From: Pyropia yezoensis
Lineage: Eukaryota; Rhodophyta; Bangiophyceae; Bangiales; Bangiaceae
DNA length: 64,000 nt
NCBI GenBank assembly: GCA_009829735.1
Contig: CM020620.1
Span: 10,475,420-10,539,419 of the forward strand
Reading direction: 5' to 3'
The position numbers were made by a program, and so were the translations under genes. The notes under the pieces are model-generated. The model ran no database searches. It saw only the letters and a program-made list of their open reading frames with translations, and was not told the DNA's origin. Positions 35,101-43,019 of this stretch are shown here, piece by piece (positions within the stretch are counted from its first letter, which is position 1; each line of letters opens with the position of its first letter).

Positions 35101-36181
35101 GGGTAGCTCTCATGAGTCTCAATTGGCCATCCCACAACTTGTGATATTGGTCCAAGAGGCGTTCAACTTGAACCCTCAACCTGGGTGGAACACCCTCCAT
35201 GTTCACATGGGGCCGAGGAGAGGCGGCCGACTTGGCTTGGTGCTTCTCGTTTCCTGACTTCGGGTCGCTACTCGCGCCCGCATTGAGGGTGACCGCTACT
35301 ACCGGTCCCTCATATTGGTCGATATAGCCGAACTTGGCTCCCGACTTGAAATACTTGGGCGACAAGCTCAGGTTCATAACCTGGATCCTCAACGGGACTC
35401 CGGCTTTGGAGTCCATCGTGCCAAGGGCAACATGCACTTGATGCTTGCGAGCAAGACGGGGGTGAGGGTGCACCAACCCGTTCCCCGTATAATCAGTTAC
35501 AACGTCAACGTGCGCCACCGAGTTGGGGGGCAACGTGACTTTACGGGCTAAACGCAGGGTAGCGGTAAACCCTTCCCTCACAGAGCAAACAGGATTCGAC
35601 TGTGAGACTGTCACAGGAGCCTCAGACTTTCCCTTACCAAGGATGGGGATGGTTTCCCCATTCATCAACTTGACCCAATACTCAGGGCCACAAATCAAAG
35701 GCACTTGTGTTCCAACGTAAGGGGTACCCAGAAGCAGGGGTACCGATATATTCTCAACTACTCCATAGGTCACGTCGACCTCATGGGTCCCCAACCTAGT
35801 TGGTAGGGTCACGGCACCAAAGATGGGAAGTACCCCACCATTGATATCGATTAGATGGTCAGCTTTAGACCTGCAGCGTTGGAGCTTCATCTCCTTTTGT
35901 AATAGCGACTTGCGTATCAAGGAGGCTCCTGAATCGGTATCAAGTACGATACGGGCACAGCAGGCGCGGCCGGGGGCAAGTTGCACCCGTCCAGCCACCT
36001 GGAAGTTCTCACCCGTCAGAACCGCGATGACCCGACGTGGGTTTACGTTCTTGGGGAGTCCTACCCGAGGTGGGCGGACTCCCTTAGGTCGCCGCAGTAT
36101 CCGGCACGGTTGGTTCATCCTCTTGACCCACTTGGCCGAGGCTGCCGTTGTGAGCTTCGGACGGCCAGCTCCAGCGGTCAT
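32198..36181 (-). CDS. pol: Element B pol polyprotein (protease-RT-RNase H-integrase-chromodomain)
   Basis: 1327 aa. Protease-like region with DTDSGAS, reverse transcriptase with YLDD, RNase H, integrase with HHCC and DDE regions, and a chromodomain-like C-terminus (LRVRWFGYKAKDDTWE). It overlaps the end of gag by 4 bp (ATGA). Open throughout. Clearly the same superfamily as element A, but a different lineage by sequence. Confidence 0.95.
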   Translation of the reverse strand: MTAGAGRPKLTTAASAKWVKRMNQPCRILRRPKGVRPPRVGLPKNVNPRRVIAVLTGENFQVAGRVQLAPGRACCARIVLDTDSGASLIRKSLLQKEMKLQRCRSKADHLIDINGGVLPIFGAVTLPTRLGTHEVDVTYGVVENISVPLLLGTPYVGTQVPLICGPEYWVKLMNGETIPILGKGKSEAPVTVSQSNPVCSVREGFTATLRLARKVTLPPNSVAHVDVVTDYTGNGLVHPHPRLARKHQVHVALGTMDSKAGVPLRIQVMNLSLSPKYFKSGAKFGYIDQYEGPVVAVTLNAGASSDPKSGNEKHQAKSAASPRPHVNMEGVPPRLRVQVERLLDQYHKLWDGQLRLMRATQHRIELKPGAPPLRQQPYRGGPRSRALAKEQVARMEGLDVIEASNAEWASPVVIVPKVDGTPRFCIDYRELNESTVKDSYPLPRMDDCLDSLGEANVFSTLDCNAGYWQIPIAPEDRHKTTFTCHCGTYQCKRLPFGLCNAPATFQHAMDMILAGVRWQICLVYLDDIIVLSRSPEEHIGHLGQVFKLLADAGVSLKASKCHLFTQEVEYLGYVVRPGRLSVNEKKLRAIRKAQYPRTQTQMRSFLGICNVYRRFTKGFAKVAKPLNELVSSTLPKNLPPPRRVERESFDTLRDLLLKPPILAIPRLGGHYILDVDASYDQIGCVLLQQQPDKEYLPVGYFSKGLSSAEKNYGVTELEGLAVVWAVTSLRHYLEGEKFLIRCDHRALQFIFKTDCTNTRLNRWRVRLAPFNFDIEYRPGRQHALADGLSRVPTEGLDTNPVDEDIPIVGVVTRSGQALNPEAPGNKKYLPLSLAEGVKAQAEDPFCKSQRDTLDTVAETRFFLGDDGLLMRSGVFQGTEQLVVPASLKDSILEREHNAPKGGHLGSSKLYQTLRTRYYWPSMVVDSYSLVAACTSCAQNRLMERQPTTAMLLFPAKEPFAALAMDIVGPLPVTEEGNQYLLVICDRFTKLTRAIPLAEITAMSVVSAFLDHWVTAYGIPDSTLPDNGPQFASVLFQGVLDMLGVKANYATPYHPQTNGQVERFNKTIVRQLRHYVSEHVKTWDQYISILTTAYNSQVHSSTGEVPLAFVTPRRVRSIAVRRPLPTREDGGSTPTPTESKAEFAARLENLIPKVRAEMDKAQKRYKRTFDKKVRNAQHVPEQGDWVLLHSHTPTGGKLVFQTKGPYQVLRTDGRRFTIESDDGVRTVNGQDVVKVAPPPAGDPAWARALEAWRLPSLPAAKQGPQEYVFDKFIDHGWDEDTNRLMLRVRWFGYKAKDDTWEYVEDLPAEKVRAYCARNEMDPNSPPST

Positions 36182-38148
36182 TCGTTTCCCGCCGACTTGG
36201 CGTCCGAATCTGAGGGCGAAGCGGAAGACGACGAGTCCGAGGACGACGTGTCCGCCTCCTCCGCCGAGGGTGTGGCGACCGCGACGACCGGTCGAGACCC
36301 ACCCTCGCGGCGTGAACGTACCTCGTTCGTAGCCGACTTCTTACTCGCATTCCGAACAAGTTGTTGGATGCGTTTACTCAACTTGGGGCAATCATATGCC
36401 CAGTGTCCATCGGAGTTGCAGTTCCAACACAGATTGTCAGTTCCCGGAGGGGTCTTCCCGACTGGGGAAGACGAAGAGGTACCCTGGGAAGTTCCCACGG
36501 CAGCTACCACCCTTTCCTTGCGGATTCGGCGTGCCTCTCTCAACTCTCTGGCCTGGCGCGCCTCCACACGTTCCTTGGCCAACTCGGCCTGACGCTCCTG
36601 GCGTTGTTCCTCCCGCAACTTGCGGTAGGCCTCACCTCTGCGGTAAGCGAACCTTGCCAACTCGGCCAGGGTCGCCCGGGCAGTGTTATGCTCCTGGGTC
36701 TCCATCCGGACTGACCAATGGAGTCCCTCCACAAACCGACTCTTCACCACAGCATGTGGATGAAGAAACCCACAAAGATTGTTGAGCTTACGAACTCGCT
36801 CCGCAAAGGACAACTCGTCCTCCGCCTCTTCCTGATGGGCTTGCGTAAACTCCTCAACTTGAGAAGCCAACGCTGCTTCATCCACCATGGCTCTCAACAA
36901 CCAGTTGACGGGCTCCAAATAGGACGTCACCTCACCAGCGCCTCCACTTGAGGAGCTGGGCATGACGGACATAAGTTCTGTCCGCAGGTCCCCCTTTGTG
37001 AATTCCTGTAGCATATAGAACGCCATGCCTTCACTTATGGCATTGTCGTCACAGGCTTTTGTGAAACTACGTAGGAACTCAAAGACACGGAGGCGGGGAG
37101 TTCCATCCCACTCCGCTTTGTGCCCAAAAGAGTGAAGTGCATTCTTCTTGGCACGGCCCATGGCTCGGGCCTGGACAGGACCATAAGCCACCGACTTGTT
37201 GTGGAGGGCGTGGGTCTCACAATGAAAGATCCTCTGGTAGACCGGGTTGGCTACCTGGATCTTGGGCGGCACCTCACGTTGAGGGAACAACCGCTGTGGC
37301 ACTGGGGTAAGTTGACCCTCAGTGCCCATAGTCTGGCGCGGCGCGCTTGGTGTAGCCGCCGGCGTTTCCGGGGGAAACTCCCCCGTGAAGGGCGTACGCC
37401 CCACCGAGTATGGTGTGGCTCCCTCGTTGGGAGTCACAGGTGTCGCCCCCTGTTCGGGGCGACCTGAGATAGGCGTAAGGAGGGATTCCCCCTGCGCCTG
37501 CGGGCTCGAAAGCCCCAATCCGGTCTGGACATTAAGGCCATCTGGCAAACTCGCCACAATCTGATTCAGAATAGTATTCGTCATCGTGACCACCAGGTCC
37601 GGCAAAGTCTGCCGCAACACATTGGTCGCCTCCCGACGGACAGTTTCCGCGAGGAGTGGATTGTCGTCTCCAGTTGAGTCTCGGTCCGCCTCCGGGAGTC
37701 CACCTGAGGGATAACCACGTTCCTCAGTGGTCTCAACCGGGGGCATGTGCGCGAGCCCATCGCCGACCAACGGAGGTCCGCCGTCCTCCGAAAGCCTAGT
37801 TGGCGACGGCTCCAAGCCAAAATTGGCTCCAACCCGAGTGGAACCCGCGGGGACAGTCCTCACCCCTTGGGACGTTCCCGTTGAGCTTACCACACGGTGG
37901 CCAGACTTCGGCCCACCCACATCAGAAGTGTCACCCGAGTGAACTCCCGACTGAGTCGGGGTGGCCTGTTGCCCGCCCGCACTTCCAGTCCTGCTGGCTT
38001 GAGGGACCTCTAGCTCCTCTGCGACCCCAGGTAAACCCACCTGTGTCTCACCAGTATTCGAAGGCACTGAAGTACATGCGTCACCCGTGTACTCCCCGGA
38101 CGACGGGGGGTCCGAGCTAGCCATGTTGGCTGACGATCCGTATGACAC
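36178..38148 (-). CDS. gag: Element B gag
   Basis: 656 aa, with a Ser/Thr/Gly-rich N-terminal third, a capsid-like helical region, a basic Arg/Glu-rich helix and one CCHC zinc knuckle (CWNCNSDGHWAYDC) near the C-terminus. It is translated before pol, with a 4-bp ATGA overlap. Confidence 0.92.
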   Translation of the reverse strand: MSYGSSANMASSDPPSSGEYTGDACTSVPSNTGETQVGLPGVAEELEVPQASRTGSAGGQQATPTQSGVHSGDTSDVGGPKSGHRVVSSTGTSQGVRTVPAGSTRVGANFGLEPSPTRLSEDGGPPLVGDGLAHMPPVETTEERGYPSGGLPEADRDSTGDDNPLLAETVRREATNVLRQTLPDLVVTMTNTILNQIVASLPDGLNVQTGLGLSSPQAQGESLLTPISGRPEQGATPVTPNEGATPYSVGRTPFTGEFPPETPAATPSAPRQTMGTEGQLTPVPQRLFPQREVPPKIQVANPVYQRIFHCETHALHNKSVAYGPVQARAMGRAKKNALHSFGHKAEWDGTPRLRVFEFLRSFTKACDDNAISEGMAFYMLQEFTKGDLRTELMSVMPSSSSGGAGEVTSYLEPVNWLLRAMVDEAALASQVEEFTQAHQEEAEDELSFAERVRKLNNLCGFLHPHAVVKSRFVEGLHWSVRMETQEHNTARATLAELARFAYRRGEAYRKLREEQRQERQAELAKERVEARQARELREARRIRKERVVAAVGTSQGTSSSSPVGKTPPGTDNLCWNCNSDGHWAYDCPKLSKRIQQLVRNASKKSATNEVRSRREGGSRPVVAVATPSAEEADTSSSDSSSSASPSDSDAKSAGNE

Positions 38149-38222
38149 GGTCCAAGCCCACCGTTCCTCTGAGACAGAGGGTCCCCTACACCCGGGTGCA
38201 CCCAGAGGTAAAGTTTACCACT

Positions 38223-38241
38223 GTCCCCTGCTGCTCCACCA
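38223..38241 (-). promoter_or_regulatory. Element B primer-binding site
   Basis: On the minus strand it reads TGGTGGAGCAGCAGGGGAC two bases after the 5' LTR, identical to that of element A. Confidence 0.85.
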
Positions 38242-38243
38242 AA

Positions 38244-38712
38244 TGTGGCAAAAACCACTTGCACACACGACACCCAAGTTGGGGCGGTGTACAAGGGCTG
38301 CCTCCCGTGTCGGGGGAACCGGAAGAAGTGTAAGTCGCACACACTCTATCCCTGTTGTGGGGCAATCCCCCCACTGACAAACAAGAAGATGGTGTGTGGT
38401 CCAACAGTTTCTTGGTCGGGACGGGGACGCAGGGCCAAGCCCCGCTGTCCCTCCCCTTATCCCCCCAGGGTCCCCTCAGAATCTCGCCACTCAGAATCTC
38501 CCACCCCAGCACCTGCCCACCGGGCCACACGAAAATTCAAGACGGTAAATGCAGAAAACCCTCAAATCCAAGTTGGATTTACTACTAAGCTAACTATCCC
38601 AAACTTAGGGAATATGGACCCAAATGCAGGGGGAGGAACGGATCAGGCTAGTGGCCTGCCGCCCCTTGCATGGCACGTGTTGCCCCCCTACCTGGGGGCC
38701 AATACTGCCACA
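38244..38712 (-). repeat. Element B 5' LTR (right copy)
   Basis: 469 bp matching 18584-19052 with about nine differences. It is followed on the plus strand by the target-site duplication CCACG. Confidence 0.96.
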
Positions 38713-39178
38713 CCACGCATCGCGCCCCAGAGTCAGATCGCACGGCAGGGCTGGTGTGCCCCAGTCCAGCAGGCCAAAGAGGCACCAACGCATGCGTTTC
38801 TTGTGCGGTATGAACAGCCGCTTAATGGCACAAGTGCATCTTGGTACCAGATCATCGACCAGCTGAACTTCGTCACCATTGCATGGTGTGAATTTCTCAC
38901 CTGGCACCAGTGCCTGGACCATTATAGAATTGTCACCAGTGCGTAATACCCATGAAGGGGGTAGCGTTTTGTCACCAGTGCCTGTGGCCCTCATGTATGC
39001 CGTAGGGGGCAGTCAGTCAAGCTTTTGTCACAGGTACGTCACCAGTGGTACCTCTTCTCCGACTGCCTGGCACCAGTGCGAGGACCATAACGGTATTGTC
39101 ACCAATGGGTGATGTATGCTACATTTGGGGCACCAGTTTTGGCACCAGTGCGTGGCAGGCTGCACTATCAAATGTTTA
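38713..39178. repeat. Flank of element B with degenerate CACCAGTG repeats, no gene seen
   Basis: The motif CACCAGTG and near variants recur about seven times between ~38895 and 39165. Two longer related units (GGCACCAGTGC..GGACCAT...ATTGTCACCA) lie near 38896-38946 and 39069-39110. No coding frame of substance. Confidence 0.7.
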
Positions 39179-39727
39179 CAGCAGCTACCGCCGCCGCTCG
39201 GCCCCTGCGGCTGATCTGTCCCCGACAGCGGTGATGGTCGTGGCGGTTCTGGTGGCGCACGCTGGGACGGCGGGGCGGTGCTCAGGTGGCGGTAGATGGA
39301 GTGCAACACGCGCTTGGCAATGGGCTCCTGCCGCCCCATACGCCGCTCATCGTCGTACCACCGCTTGTGGCCCACCAGTGTGATGCCGTTGCCCACCGAC
39401 GAGCGCCACAGGTAACCGCCGTTGCAGCCATTGGTGTTGTCCCTTCGACGCGCCGACGCGACGTCGAGGGCCGCGGCGTTGCGGATAACGTCCTCCCGCG
39501 CCCACTGCAGTAGCTGTGCGATGGGCGCGGAGGCGGGCTTGGGCCGCAGCGTCTCGGCAAAGAGGCCGCCACCGCGGCGAGGAGGAGATGCACCCCCACG
39601 CCACGGTGACGCCGGTTGAGGCAGCCGATGGGGGGGAGCGTCAGGTGGAGGGACCAGCCGGGGCGGCGGAGGTGCGGCCCGTCTCGCTTGCCGTCGCGGC
39701 GCACAAAAAAAGAACGATGAGGAGCGC
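39179..39727 (-). pseudogene. Duplicated 5' fragment of the 11973-15095 gene
   Basis: Matches 14167-14798 at about 98% in the same orientation, but lacks an internal ~84-bp stretch bounded by short GCGCCGC-type microhomology. Only a fragment of the gene is present, with no downstream exons. It is probably a segmental copy and not functional, although the frame stays open through the copied block. Confidence 0.85.
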
Positions 39728-39740
39728 GCGGAGAGGGCGA

Positions 39741-39808
39741 CGGCGTGGGGAGGGTGGCGGCGTGGGGAGGGTGGCGGCGTGGGGAGGGTGGCGGCGTGGG
39801 GAGGGTGG
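39741..39808. repeat. 17-bp tandem repeat, four exact copies
   Basis: Unit CGGCGTGGGGAGGGTGG repeated four times without change. Confidence 0.97.
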
Positions 39809-40124
39809 CGGCAGAAGGAGCAGGCGCCTCGAGGTGGGAGGGAGGGGCACGCGGCGGACCGAGCGGGCGCGCCGCTCTGGGGGGAGGGGGAGGGAGGCGG
39901 AAGGGGAGGGTGGCGGATACGTGCGCGCGGTAGTGGGCAGCGAGAGGTTGGGCAGAGGGGGGGTCCGGAAAGGCCCGAGTGACGGCCAATGGGGCCCCGT
40001 CTGCGGCGGCGCCGGCCAACGGGGCCCCGCCGGCAGCAGCACGTCGCAGACTGCCAATGTCCCTTTAGATCCCTCACAAGCAAAGCGACAGAACACTCCC
40101 AAGCACAGACAGAACCCCCGCCCG

Positions 40125-40163
<39 letters not shown>
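40125..40163. repeat. Poly-C tract (~39 C)
   Basis: Uninterrupted cytosine run directly followed by the palindromic 29-bp repeats. Confidence 0.95.
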
Positions 40164-40279
40164 AGGCGCACCGCCAAAGGCGTGGCGCGCCTCGGGGGAG
40201 CAGCTCCCCCTCCCCAGGCGCACCGCCAAAGGCGTGGCGCGCCTGGGGGGAGGCGCACCGCCGAAGGCGTGGCACGCCT
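40164..40279. repeat. Three palindromic 29-bp repeats
   Basis: Units at 40164-40192, 40216-40244 and 40251-40279, nearly identical. Each can fold on itself (AGGCG...CGCC, AAA, GGCG...CGCCT). A 17-bp palindrome centred near 40202 lies between the first two. Confidence 0.9.
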
Positions 40280-40306
40280 GAGGGGAGCAGGAGACGATGG
40301 GGACGG

Positions 40307-40639
40307 TTAGTAGCGACCACCCGTCCGTCGACGCTTGGTGGGGGCGGTCCACGTCCGCAGGGACGGGCTGTCGCCCGCCGACACAGGCGACCACGCCGGG
40401 GGAGGGGCGTACTCGCCTGCCGGGGGAGGGGAGTACGCCGGCACGACGGCAGGGGTGGGCGCCGGCGCCGCGGCAGGGGCGGGCGCCGGCGCCAAAGCAG
40501 GGGTGGGCGCCGGCCGATGCGACGGCGCCAAGGTCGAGCGCGCGTGGTGGGTCTCTCGGTCCCACGCCAAAAAGTTCAGGTACTCCGCCTTGAGGACCTC
40601 AGGCGTGAGTTCAGACCGCACCGCCTTCCCCCTTGCCAT
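40307..40639 (-). CDS. Small Pro/Ala-rich protein, hypothetical
   Basis: About 110 aa from an ATG in good initiation context (CGCCATGG) at 40639. The N-terminal ~40 residues look globular (RSELTPEVLKAEYLNFLAWD). The rest is Ala-Pro repeats ending in a basic TKRRRTGGRY that could be a nuclear localisation signal. No homology is recognised, and composition bias makes a chance frame possible. Confidence 0.35.
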   Translation of the reverse strand: MARGKAVRSELTPEVLKAEYLNFLAWDRETHHARSTLAPSHRPAPTPALAPAPAPAAAPAPTPAVVPAYSPPPAGEYAPPPAWSPVSAGDSPSLRTWTAPTKRRRTGGRY

Positions 40640-40853
40640 GGCGAAAAGGGATGGGCAGGGGCAAGGGGAAGGCGACGGGGACCGAGGCGGAGACGGGGAT
40701 GGAGAGGGGGGGGGGTGGGGGGGCGGGGGGGGCGGCGGGGGTCGGGGGGGAGGTCGGGGACGGGGGCGTTCGGGGACGGGACGGGGGGGGCCAGCCAGCC
40801 ACAAGCGCGCAGCGGCCTGGCAGAGAGGGGTACAAATGTGCAGCTCATTCGCC

Positions 40854-40972
40854 CGCCACAGCTCCCTTAGCTCGCCATGCTACCTCCGCCACAGCTCCCT
40901 TAGCTCGCCATGCTACCTCCGCCACAGCTCTGCTACCTCCGCCACAGCTCTGCTACCTCCGCCACAGCTCCG
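40854..40972. repeat. Two-tier tandem repeat (about 33-bp and 20-bp units)
   Basis: Two copies of a unit starting CGCCACAGCTCCCTTAGC, then two copies of CGCCACAGCTCTGCTACCTC. The shorter unit is the longer one with its middle removed. Confidence 0.9.
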
Positions 40973-41082
40973 CGACAGTGAGGGCGACCGTGTCGCCGCG
41001 GTGTGCCGCCGCCGCCTCGTCTCGCGGGATGCCGCCCGCCCGCCCGCCCGCCCGCGCACGCGCGCGCCGCCGCCTCCCCCAT

Positions 41083-41815
41083 CGTTAAGAAAATCCTCAA
41101 CGAGGGAACGATCGTTTAACGACTTCAACGATGTTATTGAACGACTTCAAGGACTCTTGTTAACGATCTACTTACAGTGTACTCAGAGTACAACTTTGTT
41201 AACTGCGCTCAATCGCAAAGCGAAGTCTTCACAAGCCTGCGACCACCCGTGGTACACACACCTCGTCAGTTGGAGCCTCGTCAGTTGCAGCCCGCGCCGA
41301 CGACCAGGGGCCCCAGTACGGGAAGCTCGACTGTAACACCTGGAAGATTGCAGATGGCGGCCTCGTCCCCATCGCAAGCGTCTACGTCGCGCGGGTACCG
41401 CTCGTGGACTGCCTCGCCAGCATGGTAGAAGACAAACCAAGAGTTGGTTGCCTGCCCATCGCTGTCCAGCACGTGGTCGCTAGGTTTCTGAAAGGCAGAC
41501 CACAGGTCCCTCCAGCTGCTCCTACGCGACCGAAAGTGACGAAAATGAAAAGCGGTGGGAATGCCTGTCCCGGTGAGAGCTCGCAGTTCGCTGACGCGCG
41601 CGCAGGCTAGAGGCAAAGAAAGCAACTCGGACCCTGACTTGTTCGACTTCGCGCACATGTGGCGCTGTCCTCCAGAACTGCATTGCCAGATAAGTAAATA
41701 CAACAGGCACCGGTCTTAACAACTATAACGAGTTCTCGGCGAAGTTCCCTAACGATTTAACGATCGTTATAACGATCGTTTAACGACTTTCGCTAATTAA
41801 TTCTCTTAACGACTG
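41083..41815. repeat. Region flanked by AACGA-rich repeat clusters
   Basis: AACGATCGTTTAACGACTT occurs at 41107-41125 and again at 41771-41789, each within a 70-90 bp cluster of AACGA/TCGTT motifs. The ~640 bp between carry only short frames. The clusters could be the ends of a small unidentified element or a regulatory array. No duplication of flanking DNA was seen. Confidence 0.5.
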
Positions 41816-42119
41816 ACAACCTTGCCCCCACCCCCCCCCCCCCCGAGGGGCCTGACAGGGAGGGCCTCCCGCCGGTCGCGGCCGCGCGAGCGCGGCGATC
41901 CGCTCGCGCCGCCCGCCGACCGGGGGGAGCAGACCCACCGCCCCGCTGCGCCGCGCGGGCTGACCGTTCCGGGTAGGGGGGCGGGCGCCCCCGCACCGCC
42001 AGGTGGTGCACCGTTGACGGCTCACCCGCAGGCCTGGCTTCCTCGCCTCCCTCCTTCCCATCTTTCGTCCTCCCCCCAACCCCCCCCCCCCCCCCTTTAC
42101 ACATTTTCTGGGCGTCGGG

Positions 42120-42995
42120 ATGGGGAGAAGCCGGCGATACAGGGGCGGGGCGCGGCGGGGGAAGAGTTGGTCCACGACCAAGTCTGGTCGTAGCGACTCC
42201 GTCAGTGGCGCTGGTGGTGGTGCTGGCGGTGGTGGTGGTGGCGGTGGTGGCCTTGGCGGCGGAAGTGGCGGTGGCGGTGGCGGTGGCGGTGGCGGTGTCG
42301 GTGGCGGTGGCGGCAGCTTCGCAGAGAGCAGCTACATCTCCGGATCCGAGGAGTCTACGTCTGCCGCCGCTGCTGCGGCGGCGGCGGCCGCTGTTGCTGC
42401 CGCCGCCGCCGCTGCTGCTGCCGCCGCATCCGCCACGCCGCCAGAGGCTGGCGGTGGTGGCGGCGGTGCCGCCTGTCCGAGTGCCTCCGCCTCTGCCGCT
42501 GCTGCGGCGGCGGCCGCAGCCGCTGCTCTGGCAGCTATCGCACCGCCGCCAGGGGCCAACATCGTTGAGACGCCGACTGTTGCTGACGACGGCGGTTGGG
42601 CGGCGGGCCTGGACGCCGGTTGCATCTACCTCAACAAGACCCGCCTAACCGACCCTGACGAGGTGTCCCACCTGGAGGACGTGCGCGGGGACATCCTCGG
42701 CCAGGTGCAGGCCGCAATGGAGGGGCTGGCGCGGTGCTTCGGCGCGACAGGCTGGGGCGTGGGGCCTAACCGCGTGGGTGATAAACGGCTGGCGGCGTCA
42801 TCGACGGGTTTTCTCTACTTGCTGGCCGGCTATGCCGCGGGCGGCACCAGAGGCACGGGGCACAAAGCCATCCTGGCCGGTAAGTGCTTCTCGGAGTGTG
42901 GCCTTTCGTCTGGGTTCGCGCAGATGCGCAGCCGGTACGCGGGCGAGCTCGCTCGGAACGGCTGGGGGGGGCTGACTGCCGACCTGGACGCATAG
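42120..42995 (+). CDS. Unknown protein with Gly and Ala runs (first frame)
   Basis: 291 aa: basic start (MGRSRRYRGGARRGKSW), a long Gly run, poly-Ala runs, then a complex C-terminal half (GCIYLNKTRLTDPDEVSHLE, TGWGVGPNRVGDKRLAASST) that looks like real protein. A GTAAGTG donor-like site lies at 42880, but no acceptor I tested keeps phase with the frame that follows at 43020. The two may be parts of one decayed or mis-phased gene. Family unknown. Confidence 0.45.
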   Translation: MGRSRRYRGGARRGKSWSTTKSGRSDSVSGAGGGAGGGGGGGGGLGGGSGGGGGGGGGGVGGGGGSFAESSYISGSEESTSAAAAAAAAAAVAAAAAAAAAAASATPPEAGGGGGGAACPSASASAAAAAAAAAAALAAIAPPPGANIVETPTVADDGGWAAGLDAGCIYLNKTRLTDPDEVSHLEDVRGDILGQVQAAMEGLARCFGATGWGVGPNRVGDKRLAASSTGFLYLLAGYAAGGTRGTGHKAILAGKCFSECGLSSGFAQMRSRYAGELARNGWGGLTADLDA

Positions 42996-43019
42996 TCCAT
43001 GACGCTGAGGCGTCTTTAG

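Larger units (their letters stand above)
18584..38712 (-). mobile_element. Element B: Ty3/gypsy chromovirus LTR retrotransposon, interrupted by element A
   Basis: Bounded by two 469-bp direct LTRs (TGTGGCA...TGCCACA) and a 5-bp target-site duplication CCACG (18579-18583 and 38713-38717). It is oriented on the minus strand: PBS and gag lie at the right, then pol, then an antisense accessory ORF next to the left (3') LTR. Without the nested element A it is about 9.3 kb. The LTRs differ at about 9 positions (~98% identity), so it is older than element A. gag and pol are long open frames. The antisense ORF is broken by the insertion of A and apparently by about one other change. Treated as a fossil. 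Confidence 0.96.
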
